Source: Adiantum capillus-veneris (Eukaryota > Streptophyta > Polypodiopsida > Polypodiales > Pteridaceae). From it: a stretch of DNA of 64,000 bases. The position numbers and the translations under genes were made by a program. The stretch lies in assembly GCA_014529385.2 (NCBI GenBank), contig CM043949.1, positions 107,304,054 to 107,368,053 on the forward strand. Reading direction: 5' to 3'. This document shows, one piece after another, positions 12,206-21,492 of this stretch. Numbering within the stretch: the stretch's first letter is position 1; each line of letters begins with the position of its first letter. Under the pieces are notes generated by a model, which saw only the letters and a program-made list of their open reading frames with translations, searched no databases and was not told the DNA's origin.

Positions 12206-12928
12206 TTACCTCTCTCTTGAAATCATAGTTGTCCTCGACTATGAGGTAGAAGAGATAAAGCCTTAGTCATTAGTCAATGTTTCTTAGGAGGTAGAGGATC
12301 TCTTTTTACCCTAATACATCATTCCAAGATGGATGACTAATCCATTTGGGGCTTGGGAGACTTAGCTGATGCAAGTATGTCTGCTCTTGAGCCCATTTCA
12401 TTCTTCCAAAGTAGAGTGACAAATTCTACTTGGTGTTTGAGAGACATCGTCATCATAAACATGATTCTAAGCATGCACACTACTTAAATTTGTGCACAAT
12501 AAAAAGATATAATTAGTCTTGTAAGACACAAACATTGATTATTTAAAAGAAATATTTACATTTTCTTACTCTAATGTAGCATTATAAGCATTAACAAGGT
12601 TCATACTATCCTTGTATTCTTTGCATCCATCTAGCATCTTCAAAAGGATAATTTATGGATTTAATAAGATATCATTAAATAATTTTAATATTCCATAGCA
12701 CCTTGTTCTCATGCCGAAGCATAGCTTTGGGTTGTAGCACCTCTTCTTGGTCTTCGATTCTAGGGGATCTTCAATAATTGGGTTTGTTGGTGGCTCTCTT
12801 CTGTAAGGCTTGAGTAGGATCACCTGAAAAGCGTTGTGTATGAGCTAATGGTTGGGCAACTTGACTTGATAAGCCATGTCATTGATTGACTTCAAGATTT
12901 GAAAAGGACCATAGTATCTTTTTGCTAT
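12206..12928 (-). pseudogene. pol: Element A integrase C-terminus and chromodomain remnant
   Basis: The polypurine tract abuts the LTR: TTACCTCTCTCTTGA (12206-12220) read on the minus strand. Further in, the minus strand matches element C at 35570-36285. That includes the GPF-type integrase tail near 12890-12920 (GPFQILKSIND), the LIHNAFQVILLKP segment and a decayed chromodomain block (about 12600-12720). Stops are frequent. The segment stops abruptly at 12928, where element B begins. Confidence 0.75.
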
Positions 12929-14846
12929 TGAGGCATGCTTTTCCATGCATGGGAACCCCCCATATTTTTTTCCTCTTTCACCAAAAATATTTCCTATTAT
13001 ATAAGTTACTTTTGATTTTTTCTTCCCTTTTTCACAAACGTTTTAGCCTTTATTAAATAAATAAGACTTATGCTAAATCAATCACGATGTAGCATAAATA
13101 AGTAAGCTTTCTTTGTTGATCTCTCTTTTGACCTTAAATATTAAATATATATATTCTAAATTACATTATATATTTTAGTATTTTCTAATATATTTTTCCA
13201 CCCTACCAAATATTTTATTCACTAGTTTTCATTTTCAAACCTCAACCCCACTTTCAAATTTCAATAATACCTCCATCTAGATGATTGCCAATCTTTTCAA
13301 AACTCTAGGTCATGTTTTCATACACATGAAGGAGCTCACACTTGAAGGCAAGAGAGAAGTCCACTCAAAGGGGACCACCAAAAGACCTTTGTAGCCACAA
13401 ATAATACATTATTTGGCTGAATCTTTTAAGTAGAGAAGAACCCCGAATCCGAAGGAGCGTTCAACATGAAAGATGTAGCTCGTGATCTCAACTTTTAGCT
13501 CAATTTTTTTCAGAATTTTGTGGAGTTATGAACACGGAGATATGATTTTTGTAGTGGACCCCAGTTTTCTTGTGTAATGGTGACACAGGCCATCCCCAAT
13601 TTTCTTCCCTCTAGAATGGCTATGGTTGTACAAGTCTTCAAGCATGATTACAAGAGCAAGGCTCTTTTAGTGAGGTCTTGGCAAGTCTAGAGTGATTCTA
13701 TCACCATTTTTGGAGGATCCATCCTCATCAACAACTATCCACCTTTGACAATCTCTCTTGTAAATTTCTTACCTCTCTCTTCTCTCCCTAATAAGCTTAA
13801 GTCTAGCCAAAGCTAGACTATTGTAAATATCTCCTATCCTCTACATCCTACCCACATTCTCTCTTCTTCTCTCTCTATTGACTCTGGTATTTTAAATAAT
13901 GAGGAGACAAGATGGGAGCCACAGTCACATGCACCCCATTTTCCTAGTCACCAAAGTGGGACACTCACCTCAAATAGAAATATTGCTAAATCCTCCCCTC
14001 CTTCCCTATATAAGGAGGCAATGAGAGCTCACTTAAAAAGGACACACACACCTATCCATACACACTCTTGTGCTACATGCTTGTAGCATGAACCCTAATC
14101 ACATAGTCACAACACCATCATCATCACCATCACCATGCACAAAAGATGAGCACCACCCCTCCACACCACTTGTAATTAAGGGTTGAAGGCACAATTTCAA
14201 GAAGAAGAAGGGTGGACATACTCATGATATTCCTCGCCATCAACTCCCATCTCTCCATTATGCCTCCTACGATCTTGTCCCCTTCTCATTTTCATGCCAT
14301 ACGCTACCTATTGTATTCATCTTTTGCAAGCAATCAACACACTCTATCTTGGTGCCATACTTTGTGTCGCTTTGGATAGATCTCATTGTGAGTATGGTAT
14401 ATGCTTGTTCCTTGCCTTTTTTTTTTGCTTATGTAAAGGTGTGCAGATTCGCCACCATACACACACACACACTCTCTCTCCCTCTCATATTCCTATCATG
14501 TTGCTACTTCCATCTTGAGGTGTGCGGATTCGCCACCTCTTGTATGATAAGTGAGCATACTCGCAAGTTTCCCCTACCTCATTATCTTCCTTACTAACAT
14601 GCACGAGTAGCAAGCCCATTCTCACTCATTCACCACTCCTCTTACCTTATTCTCCGACCACCCCATTCCACATTTGAGCGTGGATCTTGAAATTGTTTTC
14701 CATGGCATGCTTCATTGTGTATATGTATGCGTCCTAGCCGCATATCTTGCTAGGTGGTGCCCCTATTGTGTATCCCCCATGATGAGGCCATTGTGCATAG
14801 TCTTGGTGTAGAGGCCACCGGGTCTATTTTTCACTTCCGCCTCTCA
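12929..14846 (+). repeat. Element B 5' LTR
   Basis: TG...CA-bounded, 1,918 bp. It has a TATA box (TATATAA, 14007-14013) followed by GGAGGC. Downstream is (CA)n(CT)n near 14458-14482. An internal short repeat, (G/A)TTCGCCACC, occurs near 14447 and 14527. The partner is 21493-23427. Confidence 0.93.
14007..14013 (+). promoter_or_regulatory. TATA box in LTR B
   Basis: TATATAA after a pyrimidine-rich CCCTCCTTCCC. The identical element is present at 22572-22578 in the 3' LTR. Likely U3 promoter of B. Confidence 0.6.
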
Positions 14847-14848
14847 TT

Positions 14849-14866
14849 TGGTGCCCCCACGGAGGA
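14849..14866 (+). other. Primer-binding site of element B
   Basis: TGGTGCCCCCACGGAGG begins two bases after the LTR end; TGG pairs with a tRNA CCA end. I cannot name the tRNA. It is not the iMet type used by A, C, D and E. Confidence 0.6.
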
Positions 14867-14913
14867 AGGCTCTTGACCTTCAGTTTACAAGGCTAACATT
14901 TTTACTTCTCTTC

Positions 14914-15171
14914 ATGGACGAGTGGCTTCTTGAATTCTCTAATTGGACCACTGAAGAGGAGGAGCTTCAAGAAGGTTTGACTCAAGTCATCAAGACACTC
15001 TTGCCAGGGTGTTTTATTGTTAGCATAGAAGAAGTGGTAAGACCCTCTTTCCCTACTCAGATTGTTTACATTTCTCATCATCCCCGCAAGCGTAAAAGCA
15101 AGGCACAAGCTGCATCATGCTCACATTGTAGCCAAAAACCGCACCTTCGACATGAGTGCAACCCAAAGTGA
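14914..15171 (+). CDS. Element B leader ORF with C-terminal CCHC knuckle
   Basis: From the first ATG the frame encodes about 85 residues; it is open from 14848. It has an acidic N-terminal part (NWTTEEEELQEG), a hydrophobic middle, a basic stretch (HHPRKRKSKAQAA) and the terminal CSHCSQKPHLRHEC, which fits C-x2-C-x4-H-x4-C exactly. It lies 1.1 kb before gag. Extra ORFs upstream of gag are known in some Tat/Ogre elements, but I do not recognise this one. It could be a duplicated nucleocapsid knuckle or a chance frame. Expression is unproven. Confidence 0.45.
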   Translation: MDEWLLEFSNWTTEEEELQEGLTQVIKTLLPGCFIVSIEEVVRPSFPTQIVYISHHPRKRKSKAQAASCSHCSQKPHLRHECNPK

Positions 15172-15455
15172 AGAAAAGGCCATCATTTTCTCCCTCGACA
15201 TCCGCACAGGCGTTCTCACAACGATAGGCTTTCAAGTAGCACCAGGCTTCTCTACCTCTACGTCCCCATGTTTGCCACCTATTCCACCTACATCCACAAT
15301 AAGCCTTCACAACTTGAGGAAGCTACTATGAACACGTGGTCCCTCCCTCTCCCTTGCACCAAAAGATTCAAGGGTTTTCCAGCGCCGACAATCACCCCGT
15401 CTCCAAAACAAAAGGGTAAATCCTCCAAAGTCTTTCTATACCTCACTCTCATCTC

Positions 15456-15920
15456 ATGAGCCAGGAACTAGAAACAACAGCATGGATTCTACGTCGTCTA
15501 CCGAGTGAAGTGGCGGAGCTTGTCATCGACAAGGTCTTTGACACAGGTTTTGCTTGGCGGAAAGACAAGACCCTCCACCTTCAAGGGGTGTTGCTTGTGA
15601 ATCAAGGCTATGATGACGACTTTACAGCTTGCTATGTATCCATCCAACTTGGATTAATACAAGTGGTAAGACTCACCACCTACCTCATCACACCTGTGTA
15701 TACACTAGATGGCACTCTATCTTGCAGGAAAGTGAAGTTGCTCAAAGAGAGAGAGTTCAAGCTTTTCCAAGAGCTTGCTAGAGGGACAGTCCTAGAGCTA
15801 GAAGACGAAGACAACCTTGTCCTCTGGTACTATAAATTTGACCTCGACTACCAAGAGCTCTACACCTCCGACTATAACCTTCCACCACAAAGGAGAGAGC
15901 CTTTCCGAATTATCATGTGA
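15456..15920 (+). CDS. Element B upstream ORF, unknown function
   Basis: An ATG-started frame of 154 residues (MSQELETTAWILRRLPSEVA...). It contains acidic and aromatic patches (LELEDEDNLVLWYYKFDLD) and ends PFRIIM. It lies between the CCHC leader ORF and gag. Its stop overlaps an ATG at 15920 that opens a further 74-codon frame to 16144 (ATGTGATGG overlap). No domain recognised. Extra 5' ORFs occur in Ogre-type Tat elements, so the position is suggestive. The length is beyond what I would expect by chance in this AT-rich DNA, but this remains tentative. Confidence 0.45.
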   Translation: MSQELETTAWILRRLPSEVAELVIDKVFDTGFAWRKDKTLHLQGVLLVNQGYDDDFTACYVSIQLGLIQVVRLTTYLITPVYTLDGTLSCRKVKLLKEREFKLFQELARGTVLELEDEDNLVLWYYKFDLDYQELYTSDYNLPPQRREPFRIIM

Positions 15921-16144
15921 TGGACCCAGCGCATCAACCTTTTGAAAGGAACCAAATTTATGCACCACAACGAATTCAATCAATCAAAGTAATCTTGGAC
16001 CGCAAGATGTTTTATCAGCAGATCATTACAACCATGTTTGGTAGAGAACGACTGCAAGAGATAAACACCTCTTCTCTACCCTTTATCTTCCCTATGATTA
16101 ATCATGAAGTGTCTTTTGATGTAGTTATTTTCATCCTTGTATAG
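15920..16144 (+). CDS. Small ORF overlapping the stop of the previous frame
   Basis: 74 codons from ATG at 15920 (MDPAHQPFERNQIYAPQ...). No known motif. It may be the frameshifted continuation of the 15456-15920 ORF rather than a separate gene. Confidence 0.3.
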   Translation: MDPAHQPFERNQIYAPQRIQSIKVILDRKMFYQQIITTMFGRERLQEINTSSLPFIFPMINHEVSFDVVIFILV

Positions 16145-16235
16145 TATGTTTTCCATCTACCGAGCACCCATGTATTGAATCTCTTTTTTTTTTTTAAAAA
16201 GATTTCTAAGTCGAGTTAATTTTCTCACTCTCACA

Positions 16236-17873
16236 ATGGCAAGTGTAGCATTTCCAACCTTTACTGGTAAGGTGGGTGAGGATGCTGCAGACTTTCTAGA
16301 CAACTTGGAAATAGCATGTGTCATCTCTGCGAGAGATGATGATGCTTCGCGCTTGCGCATCTTCCCACTTCTAATGAAGGTGGAGGCAAGATCATGGTAC
16401 AATGCCTTGGCACAAGCAACCAAGGAACGGTGGGACTTATTAAGAGCAGCCTTTGTTAAGCGTTTTGGAGAGGGCACAACATCAGAGAAGCTATGGCAAT
16501 TGTTGACAGAGTTGAAGCAGGGCAGTATGCTAGAATATGCATCATACAAGTCAAAGTTTGTAGATTTATGGGGGCGATGGGTTGCATTGCTAAGAGAGGA
16601 TGAGGGGGCACCTGATTTCCTAAAAAAAGATCGGTTTGTGGCTGGGTTATGGCCAACTCTTAAAGAGAAGGTGAAGGGAAGGTTTCCTGCTACGTACGAG
16701 CTAACAGTTGAAGTGGCCCGCCTTAAAGACAAGAAGTTGTGCCTACAAGCCAGGAATATCGATGAAGAGAAAGCCGTTAGGACCCGACCACCTCTAGCAC
16801 CACCTACAACAGCCGCCCAGAGGATTCAACCACAAGAACCAATTGAAGATCAGCAAGACCTGCTCAATCGAATCACCAATCAACTTGAGAATCTCTCAGT
16901 CCATTTGATACAACAAGGGCATGCACACAATCGCAACCAAGAGCAAGGAAGAGGACAACGAAGGCAAAACCAAGAATACCACTGCTACAATTGTGGGGAG
17001 GATGGTCATGGCATGTACTACTGTCCACACCCAAGGAGGCAGAATTTCAACAGAGGAGCCAGGCAAAACCAGGTTTCACCACCGAGAGCAAGACCACCAC
17101 CACCGAGGGCACCACAACAAGCACCACCTGTGCAAATCCTACAACCACCCATTCAACCACAACCACCACCACCACCACAACCTCTCATTCCACCCTTACC
17201 CCCACCACCAGTTGGCAATCAGACAGTACGCATCATCAGTCTTGAAGGTAAAGGAAAGGAGAAAGTGGAGGAGGATAAGACCAAGGTTAAAGGAGTAGAT
17301 GCCATAGGGGTAAAACGCGCTAGGCATGGTGAATCTTCCCAAAAGGAAGAAAAGATGAAGAGTAAAGGGGAATCTAGCAAAAAGCCGTCCAAGTCACGAC
17401 GTAAAATTGACATTGTAGATTTCTCTTTGGGTGAATGTTCTAAACCATATGATTTGGTTCAAGATGTTTCTGTGCAGGGCCCAAAAATCACCTGGCCCCA
17501 GTTACGCCACCTAGCACCTAGGGTGAGGAGACAATGGACAAAGATGGTTATCACGAGACGACCAAAGCCAAAGATAGCTGGGGCTATCTTTGGGAGGAAT
17601 CTAGATGACATACTACCAGTGATGGATGCTTACATCAAAGGGCAACACATCTCCAATATCTACATCGATGGTGACGCACAAATATGCGTCATGAGTGAAA
17701 AAATGATGCAACGTTTGGGTTTACAGGTGAGTCGGCCGGCACCATGCCGAGCCAAAATGGCAAATAATTTAAAATTTCAATGTGTTGGTGTCATAAATGC
17801 AGTTAGGATAAAGGCATTCAACACCGAGGTAGATGTGGACATCTTTGTCATGCCACACAAAGGGGAGGGCTAG
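16236..17873 (+). CDS. gag: Element B Gag-protease segment (first part of the gag-pol frame)
   Basis: Start ATG after a T/A-rich leader; 545 codons to TAG at 17871-17873. Residues about 1-190 are a Ty3/gypsy Gag domain (FTGKVGEDAADFLDNLE, AKxRWDLLRAAFVKRFGE, YASYKSKFVDLWGRW). The CCHC knuckle CYNCGEDGHGMYYC starts at residue 250. A Pro-rich linker spans about 285-330 and a Lys/Glu-rich linker 345-400. The protease core IYIDGDAQICVM is near residue 476-487; Asp478 fits the catalytic Asp, although DGD replaces the common D(S/T/G)G. The protease tail PIILGRPWL lies just past the TAG, in the same frame. Confidence 0.85.
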   Translation: MASVAFPTFTGKVGEDAADFLDNLEIACVISARDDDASRLRIFPLLMKVEARSWYNALAQATKERWDLLRAAFVKRFGEGTTSEKLWQLLTELKQGSMLEYASYKSKFVDLWGRWVALLREDEGAPDFLKKDRFVAGLWPTLKEKVKGRFPATYELTVEVARLKDKKLCLQARNIDEEKAVRTRPPLAPPTTAAQRIQPQEPIEDQQDLLNRITNQLENLSVHLIQQGHAHNRNQEQGRGQRRQNQEYHCYNCGEDGHGMYYCPHPRRQNFNRGARQNQVSPPRARPPPPRAPQQAPPVQILQPPIQPQPPPPPQPLIPPLPPPPVGNQTVRIISLEGKGKEKVEEDKTKVKGVDAIGVKRARHGESSQKEEKMKSKGESSKKPSKSRRKIDIVDFSLGECSKPYDLVQDVSVQGPKITWPQLRHLAPRVRRQWTKMVITRRPKPKIAGAIFGRNLDDILPVMDAYIKGQHISNIYIDGDAQICVMSEKMMQRLGLQVSRPAPCRAKMANNLKFQCVGVINAVRIKAFNTEVDVDIFVMPHKGEG

Positions 17874-18734
17874 CCTATCATTCTAGGGAGGCCTTGGCTT
17901 ATGGCTATGAGAGCTAAGCAGGACTGGGACACCGGCATAATCCAGATGAAGGATGCAAAAGGGAGGCCAATACTTTACGACATGAAGATAGGTCAACAAC
18001 GCGACATGGATCTAGAAACCTCCGAGGATGAGTTTTCTAGTGGTGACTCTTCAACCACTTCAGAGGAGGAGTCAACGGTGAGTGAAGAAATTGACAATAG
18101 CATTGAGGTGATGGGGATCATTCTCAAGGACCCTAAGAAGATGGAGCAACCTGATGCCTCATCATCAAACCAAGGGGAGACACCAGGTATACAACCTCTG
18201 GTAGAAGCAAGTAAGCTACATCAAATGCTCTCTAGTGAGTTGTGTGGGAAGGAGCGTGAAGATTATATTTTGATGCTAAGTAATTTTACCACATTGTTCA
18301 TTGATGAATATGATAAAATCACTGGCATCACAGTAGTTCAACATCACATTAAGCTCAAGGAGGGAAGTAAACCTGTAGTGCAGAAGCTCAGGCGGCTAGG
18401 AGTAATTCAACAAGACGCCCTACTCAAAGAGGTGAGGAAATTGCTAGAAGCCGGTTTTATCTATCCTGTTGAAGACTCAGAGTGGGTTTCTCCAGTGGTA
18501 GTCACACCAAAGAAGAATGGTAAGTGGAGGGTTTGTGTTGATTACAAGCCTCTTAATGCAGCCACAAAGAGGGACCATTTTCCTCTTCCTTTTCAAGACG
18601 AAATACTCAATGAGGTAGCAGGACATGAGCGCTACACGGTATGTGATGGCTACTCAGGCTACTTCCAAATTAGCATCGCTGAAGAAGATCAAAAGAAGAC
18701 AACCTTCATCACACCATGGGGATGTTTTGCTTAG
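17874..18734 (+). CDS. pol: Element B protease tail and RT N-terminal half
   Basis: Same frame as gag, beginning PIILGRPWLMAMRA after the TAG. An acidic Ser/Thr/Glu-rich linker (about 18010-18110) precedes RT. RT fingers and palm are clear: LRRLGVIQQDALLKEVRKLL, WVSPVVVTPKKNGKWRVCVDY, DHFPLPFQDEIL, YTVCDGYSGYFQISI and TTFITPWGCFA. In this family a Tyr normally follows GCFA, before RVMPFGLT. Here it is TAG at 18732-18734, one substitution from a Tyr codon. Confidence 0.85.
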   Translation, partial: PIILGRPWLMAMRAKQDWDTGIIQMKDAKGRPILYDMKIGQQRDMDLETSEDEFSSGDSSTTSEEESTVSEEIDNSIEVMGIILKDPKKMEQPDASSSNQGETPGIQPLVEASKLHQMLSSELCGKEREDYILMLSNFTTLFIDEYDKITGITVVQHHIKLKEGSKPVVQKLRRLGVIQQDALLKEVRKLLEAGFIYPVEDSEWVSPVVVTPKKNGKWRVCVDYKPLNAATKRDHFPLPFQDEILNEVAGHERYTVCDGYSGYFQISIAEEDQKKTTFITPWGCFA

Positions 18735-20927
18735 AGAGTTATGCCTTTTGGTCTCACTAATGCTCCAGCCACTTTTCAGCGATATGTGACATTTGTTTTT
18801 CAGCCATTCTTTGGAAAATCAATCCGTGTTTTTATTGATGACTTTTGTATCTATAGCTCTCGCTCTGTTCATTTGGAGAAAGTTTATGAAGGTCTAGCTA
18901 GGCTACAAGCTTTGGGGGGCCAACACAATGTGGAGAAATGCCACATTGGTGAAAGCAAGGTTACTCTTCTTGGCCATGTGATCTCGGCCAATGGCATTGA
19001 AGCTGACCCAAGCAAGGTTCAAGCCTTGCTGGCTTTGACCTCTCCCACCACAACAAAGCAGTTGGTCTCTTTTCTTCAAAAGGTGAGGTATTTGAGTAGG
19101 TTCATTCACTTGCTCTCCCAAGTGGTTCTTCCTTTACAACAAGTTACCCATCAAGAGATTTTCACTTGGAGTGAAAAAAATGAACAACAATTCAATGAGG
19201 TAAAACAAATTCTAGCTTCACTTCCCACCATAGCATCTCCAAAGTGGGACGAGCCATTTTATGTAAACCCTAGTGTGGGCAATGACACACTTGGGGCTGT
19301 ATTGATGCAAAAGGATCCTCAAACTTCTTTCATGCGTCCTATCTACTTCTCTAGTCGAATGATGACTCCATCAGAAAAGGGATACACGGAAGTGGAGCAA
19401 ATGGTGCTTGCATTAATGTTTGCTACCACCAAATTTCGCTCTTATTTATTGTCTAGACCATTCATAATCTTAAAAATGGAAGAAGTATTTCCTTATGTAA
19501 TGCAGCACATGGATGTTTCTTCTAGGATTTCCAAATGGCTAACAAGGCTGCAAGAGTTTGACTACACAATGCAAGTGGAGAACTCCACAAGGGCCAGTCT
19601 AGGAGGTATTCTCACTCATCGCCACTATGAAAAGAAGCTAAAGATAAAGACAAATGATCAAGATATTACACCCGTACTGGAAGTCCCTAAGGTAGAGGAG
19701 GCTCACTCTCTTTTCTTTGATGGAGCCTACAAGAGGAAAGTGGACAAAGATGCAGCAGGCATTGTCATCTTCAACGAGCAAGGGGATAAGGTTTTCTCCA
19801 TTGGGAATCTCTTGGATTCTCACTCTAACAATGAGGCAGAATATGCAGCCTTAACTCTTGGGTTAGAGTGGTGTGTGACACAGGGCATTCAACGGTTAAA
19901 TGTATTTGGTGATGCCATGCTTTTAATAAAACAAATACAAGGAACTTGGGCTTGTAAAAATCATAGCTTGCTAGGCCATTTGCGCAAAGTCAAGGAACTT
20001 TTAGGGAAATTTCAAGTTGTACAATTACATCATGTCCCTCGAGCAGAAAATCAAGAAGCAGATGCTCTAGCTAGAGAGAAGTTGCAAGATGTTTCAATGG
20101 TGGGTGCTATCAAGTTGAAGCTGCCTCTCTTCCAAGGTAGCGATGCTATGCCTGACATCATGAGTTTCTTGGACACAGGAGAGTGTCCTAAAGATCTTAC
20201 TAAGGGCCAAAAGCAGTGGCTTGTGCGCAAGGCAACAAAATACCGCCTTATCAATGACGACCTTTACTGCAAGGGTAAGGATCAAATTCTTAGGTGGGTA
20301 CCTCTCTCTAGAGAGATCACTGAAATCATTTCAAGTTGCCATGATGGTGTTTGCGGAGGACACTTTGCACTTGACATCACTAGTAGAAAGATTCTACAAG
20401 CCGGGTTTGTATGGCTTAGTCTACATAGGGATGTGCATCATTGGTGTAAAACATGCAAGGAATGTCAAAAGGCAGGGGATAGGAGGCTCACATATGAGCC
20501 ACAGACTCCTATAATCTCATATGGACCATTTGAGAAATGGGGAATTGATGCTATTGGGCCTTTGCCAAGGAGCCAATCAGGTAAATTTTATATCATCATG
20601 GGTGTGGACTACATGACCAGGTGGGCTGAAGCAGTTGCCACCACCCAGATTACAACTAAGGAAGTGGCTAAGTTCGTATTTGAAAACATTTGTTGCCGTT
20701 TTGGCACTCCTCTTGAAATAATTTCTGACATGGGACCAGGTTTTAGAGGAGACCTTGTAGGAGAGCTAATGGAGAAGTTAGGTATCTCACGACGACACTC
20801 AACTCCCTACTACCCACAATGCAATGGTTTGGTGGAAAAGGTAAATGGTATGATCTGCAAGATCATCACTAAACATGTAAACAATCACAAAAGTGATTGG
20901 GACAAGCATCTTATGGCTGCACTTTAG
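18735..20927 (+). CDS. pol: Element B RT palm, degenerate RH, archaeal-like RH, integrase core
   Basis: Same frame. RT continues MPFGLTNAPATFQR with the polymerase box VFIDDFCIY (composite residue 868). The first RNase H has lost its catalytic pattern (FYVNPSVGNDTLGAVL; no terminal ADAL). A second, archaeal-like RNase H follows with all four acidic blocks: FFDGA (1162), NEAEYAAL, VFGDAMLL, NQEADALARE. Integrase has the HHCC zinc finger (GGHFALD...WCKTCKECQKAG) and core residues Asp1438 (GIDAIGP), Asp1498 (ISDMGPGF) and Glu1534 (GLVEKVNG), exact DD35E spacing. It ends at TAG 20925-20927, where WAYRTS is usual (TGG to TAG). Confidence 0.9.
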   Translation, partial: RVMPFGLTNAPATFQRYVTFVFQPFFGKSIRVFIDDFCIYSSRSVHLEKVYEGLARLQALGGQHNVEKCHIGESKVTLLGHVISANGIEADPSKVQALLALTSPTTTKQLVSFLQKVRYLSRFIHLLSQVVLPLQQVTHQEIFTWSEKNEQQFNEVKQILASLPTIASPKWDEPFYVNPSVGNDTLGAVLMQKDPQTSFMRPIYFSSRMMTPSEKGYTEVEQMVLALMFATTKFRSYLLSRPFIILKMEEVFPYVMQHMDVSSRISKWLTRLQEFDYTMQVENSTRASLGGILTHRHYEKKLKIKTNDQDITPVLEVPKVEEAHSLFFDGAYKRKVDKDAAGIVIFNEQGDKVFSIGNLLDSHSNNEAEYAALTLGLEWCVTQGIQRLNVFGDAMLLIKQIQGTWACKNHSLLGHLRKVKELLGKFQVVQLHHVPRAENQEADALAREKLQDVSMVGAIKLKLPLFQGSDAMPDIMSFLDTGECPKDLTKGQKQWLVRKATKYRLINDDLYCKGKDQILRWVPLSREITEIISSCHDGVCGGHFALDITSRKILQAGFVWLSLHRDVHHWCKTCKECQKAGDRRLTYEPQTPIISYGPFEKWGIDAIGPLPRSQSGKFYIIMGVDYMTRWAEAVATTQITTKEVAKFVFENICCRFGTPLEIISDMGPGFRGDLVGELMEKLGISRRHSTPYYPQCNGLVEKVNGMICKIITKHVNNHKSDWDKHLMAAL

Positions 20928-21464
20928 GCTTATCGCACTTCATTTCGCACACCATATATCTTGGTGTTTGGTAAGGAAGCCATTTTACCCATTGAAGTAC
21001 AATTGGCTAGTCTCAAGGTGCTAGCTGGGCAGGTGGAACGTCCTAATGCTCATCTCCACAACCAAATTCTTGATCTAGAGAGGCTTCAACTAGACAGAGA
21101 GGATGCTATCAACTATTATGCAGCACAGTCAGAGCAACGTCGACTTACCTTCAACAAGGGACTTAGGGATAAAGGTCTCAAGAAAGGTATGTTGGTCCTA
21201 CGGTATGAGAACAGGTTTGACACTAGGAAGGATAAAAAGTTTTCACCCAGATGGGAGGGGCCATTTGTCATTAGAAAGCGCTACGCCAATGGCAGTTACC
21301 AATTGATGGATGCAGATGGTAGGCTCCACAAAACACGTGTCAATGGATGGAGGTTGAAGCAGTACTTTTTGAGATTTGATCAAGCACCTATGATGGAAAT
21401 CCCCGAGGAGGGAGACTCCTCCACCTCAATTGAAGAAGAATCAAGTACAACGCTAGAGACATGA
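20928..21464 (+). CDS. pol: Element B integrase C-terminal region
   Basis: Still in the gag-pol frame: AYRTSFRTPYILVFGKEAILPIEVQ, a Gln/Arg-rich helix region, then the GPFVI-type tail (FSPRWEGPFVIRKRYANGSYQL, then DGRLHKTRVNGWRLKQYF). It ends in an acidic Ser/Thr-rich tail and TGA at 21462-21464. No chromodomain is present, consistent with Tat rather than chromovirus lineages. The purine tract and 3' LTR follow within 30 bp. Confidence 0.88.
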   Translation, partial: AYRTSFRTPYILVFGKEAILPIEVQLASLKVLAGQVERPNAHLHNQILDLERLQLDREDAINYYAAQSEQRRLTFNKGLRDKGLKKGMLVLRYENRFDTRKDKKFSPRWEGPFVIRKRYANGSYQLMDADGRLHKTRVNGWRLKQYFLRFDQAPMMEIPEEGDSSTSIEEESSTTLET

Positions 21465-21477
21465 ATACCTCTAGCCT

Positions 21478-21492
21478 TAGAGGGAGGGCTAA
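21478..21492 (+). other. Polypurine tract of element B
   Basis: TTAGAGGGAGGGCTAA immediately precedes the 3' LTR start TGAGGCATGC at 21493. Confidence 0.75.

Noticed and set aside
16157-16732. Minus-strand ORF of 191 codons opposite gag of element B
   Set aside because: Antisense shadow of a conserved Gag domain.
16236-21464. Idea that organelle-type RNA editing repairs the three TAG codons of element B
   Set aside because: U-to-C editing would make CAG (Gln), but the family has Tyr, Tyr and Trp at these places. The element is also nuclear, so ordinary mutation is simpler.
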